Translations under genes and position numbers: made by a program
Assembly: GCA_963703895.1 (NCBI GenBank)
Contig: CAVPFX010000003.1
Coordinates: forward strand, 62,001-126,000
Source: VRUE01 sp963703895
GTDB lineage: Bacteria > Actinomycetota > Thermoleophilia > Solirubrobacterales > 70-9
Length of the DNA: 64,000 nt
Reading direction: 5' to 3'
The notes under the pieces: generated by a model
Database searches by the model: none
Told to the model about the DNA's origin: nothing
Seen by the model: only the letters and a program-made list of their open reading frames with translations
Shown: piece by piece, positions 8,796 to 17,291 of the stretch
Layout: each line of letters starts with the position of its first letter
Position numbering within the stretch: the first letter of the stretch is position 1

Positions 8796-9850
8796 ACCAG
8801 CACCTCCAGGGGTCGTGGGGCCGGAATGTCGAGCAGCTCGACCGGACGGCGAACCGCGGCCGACTCGCGCATCGCCAGGGCGGCGGCAAGCGCCTTGACC
8901 CCGTCGTGAGCGCTGACCGGCTCCGGTGTGTCGTCGAGGATGCAGCGACAGAAGGCTTCCAGCTCGGCGCGCAGCGGCTCGGCCTTGGCCAGTGAGAAGC
9001 GCACCGCGGCCCCCTCGCCGTCGCCGCGCAACATCGAGAGTCCGTCCCAGTGCAGCGGCGCGCTCGGCGACTCGACGAACCAGACGTCCTGGGTGATGTA
9101 GCTGGCGCGGAGCAGGCCGTTCTCACCGATCAGGGCGATCTCGCGCTTCTTCTCCGGCGTCAGCCAGTTGACGTCGAGCAGGCCCAGCGTGTCGCCCGTC
9201 TCCTTGGGGCCGAAGCGGGCCATGCAGGTCAGCAGATCCTCCTGCGAGCCGTGCTGGAAGCGACCGCCGTCGGCGTAGATCTCGCCGATCTGACGGTCGA
9301 GCACGTGCTGCATCACGTCAAGGTCGTGAGTTGCCAGGTCGATTGCCACGCCGGTGTCCTGGATTCGCGTCGGCAGCGGCCCGACCCGGGTCGTGTGGGC
9401 CCGGTAGACGTTGCCGAGCCGGCCGTCGGCGACCAGCTCGCGCAGCTTGGCCACGGCAGGGTTGAAGCGCTCGACGTGACCGACCATCAACTTGCGGTCG
9501 GCCTCCATCGCCGCGCCGCGCATCCGCAGTGCATCCGGAAGCGTGGTCGCGATCGGCTTCTCAACCAGGACGTGCAGGTCGGCGGCGAGGGCCTCGAGCG
9601 CGACCTCGGCGTGGTACTCGGACGGGCAGGCGATCGAGATCGCGTCGAGTTCGTCGGCGCCGAACTCGATCAGGTCCCGCCAATCGGAGAATTCGACGGC
9701 GCCGGTGCCGGCGGTGGCGCGGCGGCGCGCTTCCTCGCTCGGCTCGGCGACGGCGACCAGTTGCGCGCAGTCGATCTGGGCGTAGTTACGGACGTGGAAG
9801 GCGCCCATGCGCCCACAGCCGACGACACCGACTCTCAGTTGCTCAGACAA
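8792..9850 (-). CDS. Gfo/Idh/MocA family sugar oxidoreductase
   Basis: A 352-residue enzyme with an N-terminal NAD(P) Rossmann motif (VGVVGCGRMGAFHVRNY) and the family signature EKPIATT near residue 97, where the lysine is the catalytic residue. The C-terminal half contains the expected substrate-domain histidine region (DLATHDLDVMQH). These enzymes oxidise or reduce nucleotide sugars, for example at C3. The gene sits between wecB and the GT2 fusion with overlaps at both ends (8 bases and GTGA). Pairing with a UDP-GlcNAc epimerase suggests amino-sugar dehydrogenation for surface glycan synthesis. Confidence 0.8.
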   Translation of the reverse strand: MSEQLRVGVVGCGRMGAFHVRNYAQIDCAQLVAVAEPSEEARRRATAGTGAVEFSDWRDLIEFGADELDAISIACPSEYHAEVALEALAADLHVLVEKPIATTLPDALRMRGAAMEADRKLMVGHVERFNPAVAKLRELVADGRLGNVYRAHTTRVGPLPTRIQDTGVAIDLATHDLDVMQHVLDRQIGEIYADGGRFQHGSQEDLLTCMARFGPKETGDTLGLLDVNWLTPEKKREIALIGENGLLRASYITQDVWFVESPSAPLHWDGLSMLRGDGEGAAVRFSLAKAEPLRAELEAFCRCILDDTPEPVSAHDGVKALAAALAMRESAAVRRPVELLDIPAPRPLEVLV

Positions 9851-10916
9851 GTGATCCCTCCGGTGCTCGTTCGAGGTGCGCCACGGTCAACTCGGCAATG
9901 CGTTGGGCGGCGTTGCCGTCGCCGAAGATCGCTGGCCGCTCCTGCGGCTGCGGCTTGGCCAGGGCAGCACGGAACTTCTCCGCATCGACTCCGACCAGGG
10001 TGTTCCAACCGGTCGAGACGGTCTCGATCCACTCGGTCTCCTCGCGCATGGTTATGCAGGGAACGCCCCAGAGGTAGGCCTCGCGCTGGACGCCGCCGGA
10101 GTCGGTGGCGATCGCGACCGCGTCGCGCTCCAGGGTCAGCATCTCGGTGTAAGTGACGGCGTTGCGCACCTCGACGTTGCCCGGAACCTCGAGCCCCCAG
10201 GTCTCGAGGCTCTTGCGGGTGCGCGGGTGCAGGGGGAAGATCACGCGCTTATCGGCGGCCTGCAGACAAGCGAGGACGGCGCCGAGGCGCTCGGGGGAGT
10301 CGGTGTTGTAGTTGCGGTGGGCGGTGGCGAGGATGTACTCGCCCTCCTCCCCGCCCTCGGCAAGCCGGTCGCGTGAGGCAAGCAAGACGTCGGCGAGGAC
10401 ATCGCCGGTGACCTTGACCGTGCCTTCGATCCCCTCCGAGAGAAGTGTTTGACGCGCGTGCTCGCAGGGAGCGAAGAGCAGGTTGGAGATCCGGTCGGTC
10501 TCGATCCGGTTGGCCTCCTCGGGCATGTCGTCGCGGTAGCTGCGCAGCCCGGCCTCTACGTGAAGCAGCTGCACACCCGCGGCCACGGCGGCCCGCGCAC
10601 CGGCAATCGTCGCGTTGGTGTCACCGCGCACGAGCACCGCGTCGGGCTGCTCGGACTCGATCACCCGGGCGATGCGCTCCTGCGCCACCGTGACGCTCTC
10701 GTCGTTGGGCAAAGAGCCGACGCCAAGGTTGTGTTCGGGCAACGGCAAGCGCAAGTCGGCGATCTGCAAATCACTGAGCGCCGGGTCGTAGTGCTGGCCC
10801 GTGTGAACCAGGATCTCCTCGACGCAGCCGTTGAAGGCGAGCGAGAGCGGTGCGGCCTGCACGATCTCGGGCCGGGAGCCAATGATTGAGACGATCCTCG
10901 GTGCCATCGTGCCCAA
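9843..10916 (-). CDS. wecB: UDP-N-acetylglucosamine 2-epimerase (non-hydrolysing)
   Basis: A 357-residue member of the WecB/MnaA family, which interconverts UDP-GlcNAc and UDP-ManNAc. Seen: the N-terminal SIIGSRPEIVQAAPL, HTGQHYD, VRGDTNATIAGA, HVEAGLRSYRDDMPEEANR and ATDSGGVQREAY, all in family order. The start may be at 10916 or three codons later (MAPRIV). First gene of the minus-strand glycan operon; it overlaps the downstream oxidoreductase by 8 bases. The two together could supply a ManNAc-derived sugar such as ManNAcA, though the oxidoreductase family differs from WecC. Confidence 0.88.
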   Translation of the reverse strand: MGTMAPRIVSIIGSRPEIVQAAPLSLAFNGCVEEILVHTGQHYDPALSDLQIADLRLPLPEHNLGVGSLPNDESVTVAQERIARVIESEQPDAVLVRGDTNATIAGARAAVAAGVQLLHVEAGLRSYRDDMPEEANRIETDRISNLLFAPCEHARQTLLSEGIEGTVKVTGDVLADVLLASRDRLAEGGEEGEYILATAHRNYNTDSPERLGAVLACLQAADKRVIFPLHPRTRKSLETWGLEVPGNVEVRNAVTYTEMLTLERDAVAIATDSGGVQREAYLWGVPCITMREETEWIETVSTGWNTLVGVDAEKFRAALAKPQPQERPAIFGDGNAAQRIAELTVAHLERAPEGSLV

Positions 10917-11062
10917 TTAACGGGCGAGGCGCCGAGTTTTTGCGCGCCGGGAAACTTGTCCTTGAAATTTTCTGACTTGACTTCTCATTCGACCTTTTTC
11001 AGCCCCTATTGGATTGGCGGGCGCAAGTGCTGGCGGGGCACTCCCGTTTGTCCAATAGCGAT
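10917..11062. promoter_or_regulatory. Divergent promoter region of the glycan cluster
   Basis: A 146-base gap between wecB (minus) and the sugar transferase (plus), noticeably AT-richer than its surroundings. It should hold promoters for both operons. A TTGACT-like element is visible around 10975-10985 on the plus strand, but I see no convincing -10 at the right distance. If the sugar transferase starts at the TTG at 11009 the gap is shorter. Confidence 0.4.
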
Positions 11063-11746
11063 ATGGAGGCACACGGACTCACCCGCAAGCAGCCGCTCGA
11101 CCGAACCGCCGGCGAACCGCTCTGGCAAGCGATTGCTCGGCGCCTGCTCGACGTCGTCGCCGCCGGCACTCTGATCTTCCTACTCTCGCCCCTGCTGCTC
11201 GCTTTGACGCTCGCGATTCGGCTCAATAGCCGGGGTCCGGCACTCTTCCGCCAGCGCCGGGTCGGCTTCGACGAGCGCGAGTTCACCGTCTTCAAGTTCC
11301 GCAGCATGCGCACCGACGCCGATCCCGGCGGTCATCGCGACTACGTGACCGCACTAATAAAGGGCAAGCAGGCGAACGGCGGCCGCAAAAACCTCTACAA
11401 GCTCGCGGTCGACGATCGGATCACCCCGGTCGGGCGCTGGATCAGGCGCTGGAGCCTCGACGAGCTGCCGCAGCTCTTCAACGTGGTCGCCGGCGATATG
11501 GCGCTGGTCGGCCCACGTCCGGCGATCCCTTACGAGGTCGCCGAGTACCCAAGCTGGTATCTGGACCGCTTCGCGGTCAAGCCGGGCCTGACCGGGCTCT
11601 GGCAGGTAAGCGGTCGCAACGAGCGCACCTACGAGGAAATGGTCCGCCTCGACATCGAATACGCCGAACGGCGCTCGTTTTTCCTTGATCTTTCAATCCT
11701 CGCCCGCACTCCCTTCACCGTGCTGGCCAGAAGGGGGGCAGCATGA
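11063..11746 (+). CDS. Undecaprenyl-phosphate sugar phosphotransferase (initiating glycosyltransferase)
   Basis: About 227 residues from the ATG at 11063; a TTG at 11009 in the same frame is an alternative. It is a single-domain bacterial sugar transferase (PF02397 type): one N-terminal membrane segment, then FRQRRVGFDEREFTVFKFRS, the basic FRSMRTDA segment, WSLDELPQLFNVVAGDMALV with the catalytic D-E pair, GPRPAIP and KPGLTGLWQVSGR. These enzymes put the first sugar phosphate on undecaprenyl phosphate at the inner membrane face. No PssE/WbaP-type N-terminal extension is present, so it is of the short kind. It overlaps the next gene (ATGA). Confidence 0.88.
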   Translation: MEAHGLTRKQPLDRTAGEPLWQAIARRLLDVVAAGTLIFLLSPLLLALTLAIRLNSRGPALFRQRRVGFDEREFTVFKFRSMRTDADPGGHRDYVTALIKGKQANGGRKNLYKLAVDDRITPVGRWIRRWSLDELPQLFNVVAGDMALVGPRPAIPYEVAEYPSWYLDRFAVKPGLTGLWQVSGRNERTYEEMVRLDIEYAERRSFFLDLSILARTPFTVLARRGAA

Positions 11747-12813
11747 ATCCAGCAAATGCAATCGGGACCATGGTCGTCGGCTACGGCTACTGGGGGCCCA
11801 ACATCGTCCGCAACGTCGTCGATCGACCCGAGTTCCGCCTGATGGGCCTCTGCGAGCTCGACGAGAGCCGCATCGACGACTTCCGCCGTCGCCACCCGGG
11901 CGTCTGGATCGAGCGCGATCTCGACACCGCCCTGGCCGACCCGCGAGTCGAGGCGGTCGCAATCGCGACCCCGCCCCACACCCACTTCCCACTCGTCAGC
12001 CGTGCCCTCGAAGCCGGCAAGCACGTACTGGTCGAGAAGCCGCTGGCGCGGCGCTCCGAGGAGGCCGCCCAGCTGGTTGCAATGGCCGAGGAGCGCGATC
12101 TGGTGCTGATGCCCGGCCACACCTTCCTCTACAGCCCGGCGGTCAACAAGGTCCGCGACCTGATCCAGGAAGACGAGCTGGGCGAGATTTATTTCGTCAC
12201 CTCCTCGCGCATGAACCTCGGGCTCTACCAGCCCGACGGCGTCGTCCTCGACCTCGCCCCCCACGATCTCTCGATCCTCCTGCACTGGCTCGGCAAGCCG
12301 CTGGTCGAGGTCTCGGCCCACGGCCGCAGCGTCTTCCGCGAGAGCATCCACGAGACCGCCTTCCTCACCCTGCGCTTCGAGGGCGGGACCCAGGCCAACG
12401 TGCAGCTCTCCTGGCTGGCCCCGCGCAAGCTGCGCCAGATGAACGTGGTCGGCAGCAAGCGCATGGTCCAGTACGAGGACACCGCCGCTGACGACTCGGT
12501 CCGGATCTACGATCGCGGCCTCGATTTCGACGCCCCACCCGCCAACTTCGGCGAGTACCGCCTTACCTACCGCACCGGCGACATGATCGCCCCCCGCCTG
12601 CAGGCCCTGGAGCCGCTCGGCCAGGAGCTGAGCGACTGGGCCTCGGCGATCCGCGAGGGCACCACGCCGGTCTCCAACGGCCGCCTCGGGGTCGAGATCG
12701 TGCTCGGCCTGGAAGCGCTCGAGCAGTCGCTGCACGCCCAGGGGGAACCGGTTCCGGTTGCCTCGGTGGACAGCGTGCTGAGCGCCGCTCGGGGCGAAGT
12801 CGCGACTGTCTGA
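11743..12813 (+). CDS. Gfo/Idh/MocA family oxidoreductase
   Basis: A 356-residue enzyme with MVVGYGYWGPNIVRN as the dinucleotide-binding loop and EKPLARR carrying the catalytic lysine near residue 97. The GYWGPN variant is common in oxidoreductases of nucleotide-sugar pathways. The ATG overlaps the sugar transferase stop. It is only distantly similar to the other family member at 8792-9850, so they probably act on different intermediates or steps. Co-transcription with the initiating transferase suggests it makes a sugar used by that enzyme. A pair of large hairpins lies downstream. Confidence 0.8.
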   Translation: MNPANAIGTMVVGYGYWGPNIVRNVVDRPEFRLMGLCELDESRIDDFRRRHPGVWIERDLDTALADPRVEAVAIATPPHTHFPLVSRALEAGKHVLVEKPLARRSEEAAQLVAMAEERDLVLMPGHTFLYSPAVNKVRDLIQEDELGEIYFVTSSRMNLGLYQPDGVVLDLAPHDLSILLHWLGKPLVEVSAHGRSVFRESIHETAFLTLRFEGGTQANVQLSWLAPRKLRQMNVVGSKRMVQYEDTAADDSVRIYDRGLDFDAPPANFGEYRLTYRTGDMIAPRLQALEPLGQELSDWASAIREGTTPVSNGRLGVEIVLGLEALEQSLHAQGEPVPVASVDSVLSAARGEVATV

Positions 12814-12856
12814 GGACCGTCTTTTTCCCTAGCGATAGACCCTCGCGGGCGCATAA

Positions 12857-12954
12857 GGGTGGTGATGCCCTTCCCCGAAAGCCGTCGCGCAGCAGGTCGC
12901 CGCATGGATTCAGCTCGTCTCACCGGGAGCTTTCGGGGAAGGGCATCACCACCC
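12857..12954. repeat. Long perfect hairpin E1
   Basis: Perfect 26-base inverted repeat (arms 12857-12882 and 12929-12954) around a 46-base loop. The loop begins CGTCGCGCAGCAG and ends CCGGGA. It lies after the end of the oxidoreductase gene. The loop ends match those of the neighbouring hairpin E2 read on the other strand. Confidence 0.85.
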
Positions 12955-13003
12955 TCTTACGCACCACAGCTATCTCGCCCGGAAGGGACTGCGTGTCAGA
13001 GGA

Positions 13004-13104
13004 GGGGTCGGGTGCCCCTCTCCCGGAGGCTCCCGGCCGGACGCTCCGAAGCTCGACAAGCGATCTGCTGCGCGACGGCCTCCGGGAGAGGGGCACCCGA
13101 CCCC
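13004..13104. repeat. Long perfect hairpin E2
   Basis: Perfect 27-base inverted repeat (arms 13004-13030 and 13078-13104) around a 47-base loop. Read on the minus strand, the loop starts CGTCGCGCAGCAG and ends CCGGGA, as in E1, so E1 and E2 are inverted copies of one element. The arms are similar but not identical, and both sides of each arm have changed together. Confidence 0.85.
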
Positions 13105-13112
13105 TTGCCTGC

Positions 13113-13457
13113 TTACGCCGTGGCGGCGTCGGGGGGCGTCAGGCGGTCTAGTTCGGCCAGGTAGAGTAGGACCGAGTGGGCGGCTAGCTGGTCCACAGTT
13201 GTTTTCTGCCTGCGGGCCTCGCGCTGTAGGAGCTGCCAGGTGCGCTCGTCCAGGGAAAGGTCCACCGCCATCGCTGGTTCGGCAGAAACCGCCTCCAGCG
13301 GGCCCCTGAGCACGCTCAGGGAAGGCCGCCCGGATTCAAGGCGCTCGGTGAGGTCACTCAGCGCTGCCCGCACGCCAACGGCGATGTCGGCGTCGAGATA
13401 ACTCTCGATTCCGTTGCAAGCGAATCTGCCAAGTAGGACTTTCACGGTGCGCACCAC
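13113..13457 (-). CDS. Small hypothetical protein, paralogue of 14411-14782
   Basis: A 114-residue protein from a GTG. The N-terminus (TVKVLLGRFA) and the C-terminal half (LQREARRQKTTVDQLAAHSV followed by LYLAELDRL) closely parallel the protein encoded at 14411-14782. The C-terminal half reads like a ribbon-helix-helix or short helical dimerisation domain: basic helix, turn, then a second helix. No catalytic motif is visible. It is separated from the sigma gene by a 320-base AT-richer region and transcribed away from it. A DNA-binding or sigma-related regulatory role is a guess from position. Confidence 0.6.
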   Translation of the reverse strand: MVRTVKVLLGRFACNGIESYLDADIAVGVRAALSDLTERLESGRPSLSVLRGPLEAVSAEPAMAVDLSLDERTWQLLQREARRQKTTVDQLAAHSVLLYLAELDRLTPPDAATA

Positions 13458-13778
13458 TTATTACAACTACCTCTAGGTGCCCAAGATTTTCACTTGAATC
13501 ACGCCAATCCTCCTAACTTCAGCCCCTGATACCTGTGCATTTGCAGCCACTTGAGCCTTGGGGCTGAGATTTAGACGAATATTGGGCATTGACTTTCAGA
13601 CGAAGGGCCACTATTTCTTCGGGCCGCAACTAACCGAGGCTTCTTCTTAATTTTCGGTAGTTGCGGATAAATCATCAAAACGAAGTACGCGTTTTGGGAG
13701 AAGTTTCTTGACTTCCAAAATGCAGGGCGAAAAGCCCCGTAGTGCAGACAAAGCAAAACAACGCGTCGGGAGGACGCT
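13458..13778. promoter_or_regulatory. AT-richer divergent region upstream of the sigma gene
   Basis: A 321-base stretch without a credible gene, clearly lower in GC than flanking DNA. It separates the divergent small gene and sigma gene. One plausible sigma-70-type promoter on the plus strand is TTGACT (13589-13594), a 17-base spacer and TATTTC (13612-13617). A small AGCCCC/GGGGCT stem occurs near 13518-13565. A 103-residue minus-strand frame across the right half overlaps the sigma gene and looks non-coding. Confidence 0.45.
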
Positions 13779-14402
13779 GTGACCAGTCGTGATACAGAGT
13801 TGCGCCCCAATAAGTTGACGGGCTTCTCCGAGGCCAGCGCCTCGGGATCTGGGAACAGCCGCCTCGTCCTACAAGCGATCAAGCACGCCCAGGCCGGCGA
13901 CAGCGAGGGTCTGCATTTCCTCTACGTGCGCTACGCCCCCGACGTTCAGCGTTTCGTCAACAGCTTGGTCAAGGACCACCACGAGGCCGAAGACATCACC
14001 CAGAACATCTTCGCCAAGCTGATGAAAGCGATCAACAAGTACGAGCCGCGCGAGGTTCCCTTCGCCGCCTGGATCATGCGGGTGGCCCGCAACGCCGCGC
14101 TTGACCATCTGCGCGCAAGGCGAGCGGTTCCGACCGAGGAAGTACGGCTCGCCGACAGTGGCCAGGCCCAGATGGGCCAGGAGCGCGGCAGGGATCTGCG
14201 ACACGCGCTCGAGGAGCTACCCGAGGATCAGCGTGAGGTACTCATCCTCCGGCACATCGCCGGCCTCTCGCCGGTCGAAATTGCCGCGACGCTGAAAAAG
14301 TCAGAGAGCTCCGTGCACGGGCTGCACCATCGTGGTCGCCGCGCCCTGCAGACGAAGCTCGCCGAGCTGGGCGCCGCCCCGGTGGTCGCGCCGAGCACCT
14401 AG
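13779..14402 (+). CDS. ECF-type RNA polymerase sigma factor
   Basis: A 207-residue sigma-70 family protein of the short (region 2 plus region 4) type. The GTG start follows GGGAGGA at 13768-13774 at good spacing. Region 2 is seen in FLYVRYAPDVQRFVNSLV, HHEAEDITQNIFAKL and FAAWIMRVARNAALDHLR; region 4 in ALEELPEDQREVLILRHI and LSPVEIAATLKKSESSVHGL, a helix-turn-helix that would read the -35 box. There is no C-terminal extension and no recognisable anti-sigma gene; instead two related small genes lie on either side. It probably controls a stress or surface regulon, unknown here. Confidence 0.88.
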   Translation: MTSRDTELRPNKLTGFSEASASGSGNSRLVLQAIKHAQAGDSEGLHFLYVRYAPDVQRFVNSLVKDHHEAEDITQNIFAKLMKAINKYEPREVPFAAWIMRVARNAALDHLRARRAVPTEEVRLADSGQAQMGQERGRDLRHALEELPEDQREVLILRHIAGLSPVEIAATLKKSESSVHGLHHRGRRALQTKLAELGAAPVVAPST

Positions 14403-14410
14403 GTCCGCGT

Positions 14411-14782
14411 TCAGCTCTCTTCGAGGATGCGCTCGGTGAGGCGCCCGGCGTCGAGCTCCGCCGCGTAGTAGAGGGCCGCGTGCTCGAGCAGTTGGGTAAC
14501 GCTCACATTTTGCCTAGAGGCCTCGAGCCTCACCTGACGCCAAAGCGAGTCCTCGATATCGAGCTCGACCTCTATCTCCTCCTCGGGACTCCCCTCGCGG
14601 AGAAGATCCGGGTAGGACCAACCGGCGCCGCCACTGCCTTTTTCCTTTAGGTAGAAGCGGATCACCCTGAGGACGTCGTCGGACGTCGGCTCGGCGCCGT
14701 CGCCCGACCCGACACCACGCTGGTGCTTCCAGGCCAGCATGCCGCCAGCGAACGCCCCCAACTTCACCCTGACCGTCGTCAC
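14411..14782 (-). CDS. Small hypothetical protein, paralogue of 13113-13457
   Basis: About 123 residues. I choose the GTG at 14782 because GGAGGAGG (14790-14797) lies 7 bases upstream; a GTG at 14785 and TTG at 14788 are in frame. The product has the same N-terminal pattern as the other flank gene (TVRVKLGAFAGGM), a less conserved middle, and a helical C-terminus (VRLEASRQNVSVTQLLEHAA, then LYYAAELDAGRL). It ends 8 bases beyond the sigma gene stop and is convergent with it. The acidic middle segment EEEIEVELDIEDSLW resembles the antitoxin/RHH type of fold. Function unknown. Confidence 0.6.
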   Translation of the reverse strand: MTTVRVKLGAFAGGMLAWKHQRGVGSGDGAEPTSDDVLRVIRFYLKEKGSGGAGWSYPDLLREGSPEEEIEVELDIEDSLWRQVRLEASRQNVSVTQLLEHAALYYAAELDAGRLTERILEES

Positions 14783-14924
14783 CACCAATCCTCCTCCGCA
14801 TTGCCAAACGCCTGACTTGGCCCGCTGGCCAATCCTATCTCCTCAGTACCCAGATCGGCAGGCTTTAGACAAGAACGCTGATCCAACGGCGAGTTAGTGA
14901 CCAGTTTGGCCAACGCCGGGGCCG

Positions 14925-17291
14925 CTAGGCCGCCGGCGTGATCCGGTAGGCGTCGAAGACCGACTCGACGTTGCGCAGGCGGGCGATGCACTGCTTGAGC
15001 TGCTCGGTATCGCCAACCTCGATCACGAACGTGTTTTTGACCATCGGGTGGTTGGTGGTGCAGCTGGCGCCGATGATGTTGATGCCGGCCTCGGAGAAGG
15101 TGCGCGAGAGATCCTCGAGCAGGCGAGTGCGATCGTAAGCGTCGATCTGCAGCTCTACCCGGTAGGAAGACTCGTTCTCGCCGTCCCAGCTGACGTCGAC
15201 GAACCTTTCCGGCGCCCGCTTCAGCGCCTTCATGTTCTTGCAGTCGGTGCGGTGGATGGTGATGCCGCGGCCGAGGGATACATAACCCGCTATATCGTCG
15301 CCGGGCACAGGGCGACAGCACTTGGCCAAGCGCACGGCGACGTTGGCGGCGCCCTTGACGCTGATCCCGTAGTTGGAGGCGTCCTTGGTACGGCGCGCCT
15401 TGTCCTCGCGGTGACCGCCGGCGAGGCCGAGCGGATCGGTGTCCTCGACCGCCTCCCCCGCCTTCAGCCGCTGCATCAGCTTGTTGGCGACCGCCTTGGT
15501 CGAGACTTTGCCCTGGCCGAGGGCGATGTAGAACTCGGTCGCCTTGCGGAAGCCCATCTCGCGGATGACGTCGACGAGCAGCGGCGAGGCGGCGACTTTC
15601 TGCATCGGCAGACCGCGCGTGCGCAACGCTTCCTCGAGCCCTTCGCGGCCCTTTTTCTCGGCGTCCTCGCGGCTCTCCTCCTTGAAGAAGGCGCGGATCT
15701 TGTTGCGGGCGCGACTCGTTCGCACCAGCTTCAGCCAATCTCGTGAGGGGCCGCGCTTCTGCTTCGCAGTCAACACCTCGACGATGTCGCCCGAGCGCAG
15801 TTGGTAGTGCAGTGGCACGATCGAGCCGTTGACCTTGGCGCCGACACAGGCGTGGCCGACGTCGGTGTGGACCGCGTAGGCGAAGTCGAGCGGGGTCGAG
15901 CCGGCCGAGAGGTTCTTCACTTCACCCTTCGGGGTGAAGACGAAGACTTCGTCCTCGAAGAGGTCGACCTTGAGCGACTCGAGGAACTCGGCCGGGTCCT
16001 GCTCGCCCTCGGCCTCGACCAGCTGGCGCAGCCAGGTCATCTTCTCCTTCTGCGGATCGGCCGCGGCGCCCTCCTTGTAGGCGACGTGGGCGGCGATCCC
16101 GTACTCGGCGAGGCTGTGCATCTCCTCGGTGCGAATCTGGATCTCCAGCGGCTTGCCTTCGGGGCCGATCACCGTCGTGTGCAGCGCCTGGTACATATTC
16201 GCCTTCGGCATCGCGACGAAATCCTTGAAGCGACCCGGCAGCGGCTTCCAGAGCGAGTGAATAACACCGATTGCTCCGTAACAGTCCTTGACCGAGTCGA
16301 CGATCACCCGCATCGCGGTCAGGTCGAAGATCTCGTTGAACTCGCGGCCCTTCTTGGTCATCTTCGTGTAGATCGAGTAGAAGTGCTTGGCGCGGCCGGA
16401 GATATCGGCCTCGATGCCGACGTCGAGCAGCTCACCGGAGAGGAACTTGCCGGCCTCCTCGACGTAGACCTCGCGCTCGTTGCGCTGCTGGGCGACGAGC
16501 TGCTTGATCTCGGCGTACTTGCGCGGGTGCAGGGTGGCGAAGGCGAGGTCCTCCAGCTCCCACTTGATCGCGTGGATTCCCAAGCGGTGCGCGAGTGGCG
16601 CGTAAATTTCCAGCGTCTCGCGCGACTTCGCCATCTGCTTCTGCTTGGGCAGCGCGCCGAGCGTGCGCATGTTGTGCAGACGATCGGCCAACTTGATCAG
16701 GATCACCCTGACGTCAGTGGCCATCGCCACCATCATCTTGCGGTAGTTCTCGGCCTGGCGCTCGTCGCGGCTCTCGAAGGCGATCCCGGTCAGCTTGGTG
16801 ACGCCGTCGACGAGCTGGGCGATCTCCTCGCCAAACTCGCTGCGGATCTCCTCGAGGCTGGCGCTGGTGTCCTCGACCGTGTCGTGCAGCAGGGCGGCGC
16901 AGAGCGTCTCGGTGTCGAGCCGCATGCCGGCGCAGATCTGGGCCACGCCCACCGGGTGAGTGATGAACTCATCGCCGGAGTGGCGCAGCTGGTCGGCGTG
17001 TCGGTCGCAGGCGAAGTCGAAGGCGTGCTTGATCGCGATGCGATCGATCGCGGCGACCGAGACAGCGACGCTGCCCCCACCGTTGGCAGCTCCATCCGCG
17101 CCGTTGGAGGAGTCGAACTCCTCAACGACGGCAAAGAGATCGGCCAGGAGCTCCTGGCTGCCTAGGGCTGTCGGTGTGCTTCGAGGTATTGGCGGGCCTC
17201 CTCGTGGCGAGCACTGTAAGCGCGATATGACGCCGAGCGCTCCAGATCTGTCCCCTCTGAGGATACGACCCCGACCAACCCGCTGCCGCAA
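14925..17291 (-). CDS. rel: Bifunctional (p)ppGpp synthetase/hydrolase Rel
   Basis: A long RelA/SpoT homologue (788 residues from TTG at 17291). Order: HD hydrolase with LLHDTVEDT at ~135-142 and LADRLHNMRTL; synthetase with GRAKHFYSIYTKM, FNEIFDLTAMRVIV and EIQIRTEEMHSLAEYGIAAH; TGS with VFVFTPKGEVKNLSAGSTP; a cysteine-containing region (AKCCRPVPGDDI, HRTDCKN); C-terminal ACT. Both catalytic halves look intact, so it should make and degrade (p)ppGpp. The start is unclear: no ATG, GTG or TTG occurs between the recJ stop and the HD domain, and the TTG used requires ~130 bases of overlap with recJ. The organisation recJ-rel suggests one operon. Confidence 0.9.
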   Translation of the reverse strand: MRQRVGRGRILRGDRSGALGVISRLQCSPRGGPPIPRSTPTALGSQELLADLFAVVEEFDSSNGADGAANGGGSVAVSVAAIDRIAIKHAFDFACDRHADQLRHSGDEFITHPVGVAQICAGMRLDTETLCAALLHDTVEDTSASLEEIRSEFGEEIAQLVDGVTKLTGIAFESRDERQAENYRKMMVAMATDVRVILIKLADRLHNMRTLGALPKQKQMAKSRETLEIYAPLAHRLGIHAIKWELEDLAFATLHPRKYAEIKQLVAQQRNEREVYVEEAGKFLSGELLDVGIEADISGRAKHFYSIYTKMTKKGREFNEIFDLTAMRVIVDSVKDCYGAIGVIHSLWKPLPGRFKDFVAMPKANMYQALHTTVIGPEGKPLEIQIRTEEMHSLAEYGIAAHVAYKEGAAADPQKEKMTWLRQLVEAEGEQDPAEFLESLKVDLFEDEVFVFTPKGEVKNLSAGSTPLDFAYAVHTDVGHACVGAKVNGSIVPLHYQLRSGDIVEVLTAKQKRGPSRDWLKLVRTSRARNKIRAFFKEESREDAEKKGREGLEEALRTRGLPMQKVAASPLLVDVIREMGFRKATEFYIALGQGKVSTKAVANKLMQRLKAGEAVEDTDPLGLAGGHREDKARRTKDASNYGISVKGAANVAVRLAKCCRPVPGDDIAGYVSLGRGITIHRTDCKNMKALKRAPERFVDVSWDGENESSYRVELQIDAYDRTRLLEDLSRTFSEAGINIIGASCTTNHPMVKNTFVIEVGDTEQLKQCIARLRNVESVFDAYRITPAA

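Noticed and set aside
12814..13112. CRISPR array
   Set aside because: The two repeated structures are inverted hairpins with differing arms, not direct repeats with regular spacers, and no cas genes are nearby.
13571..13882. 103-residue minus-strand frame overlapping the start of the sigma gene
   Set aside because: It runs through the AT-richer promoter region and into the well-supported sigma gene; its composition (rich in R, S, P, N, K runs) is not like a folded protein.
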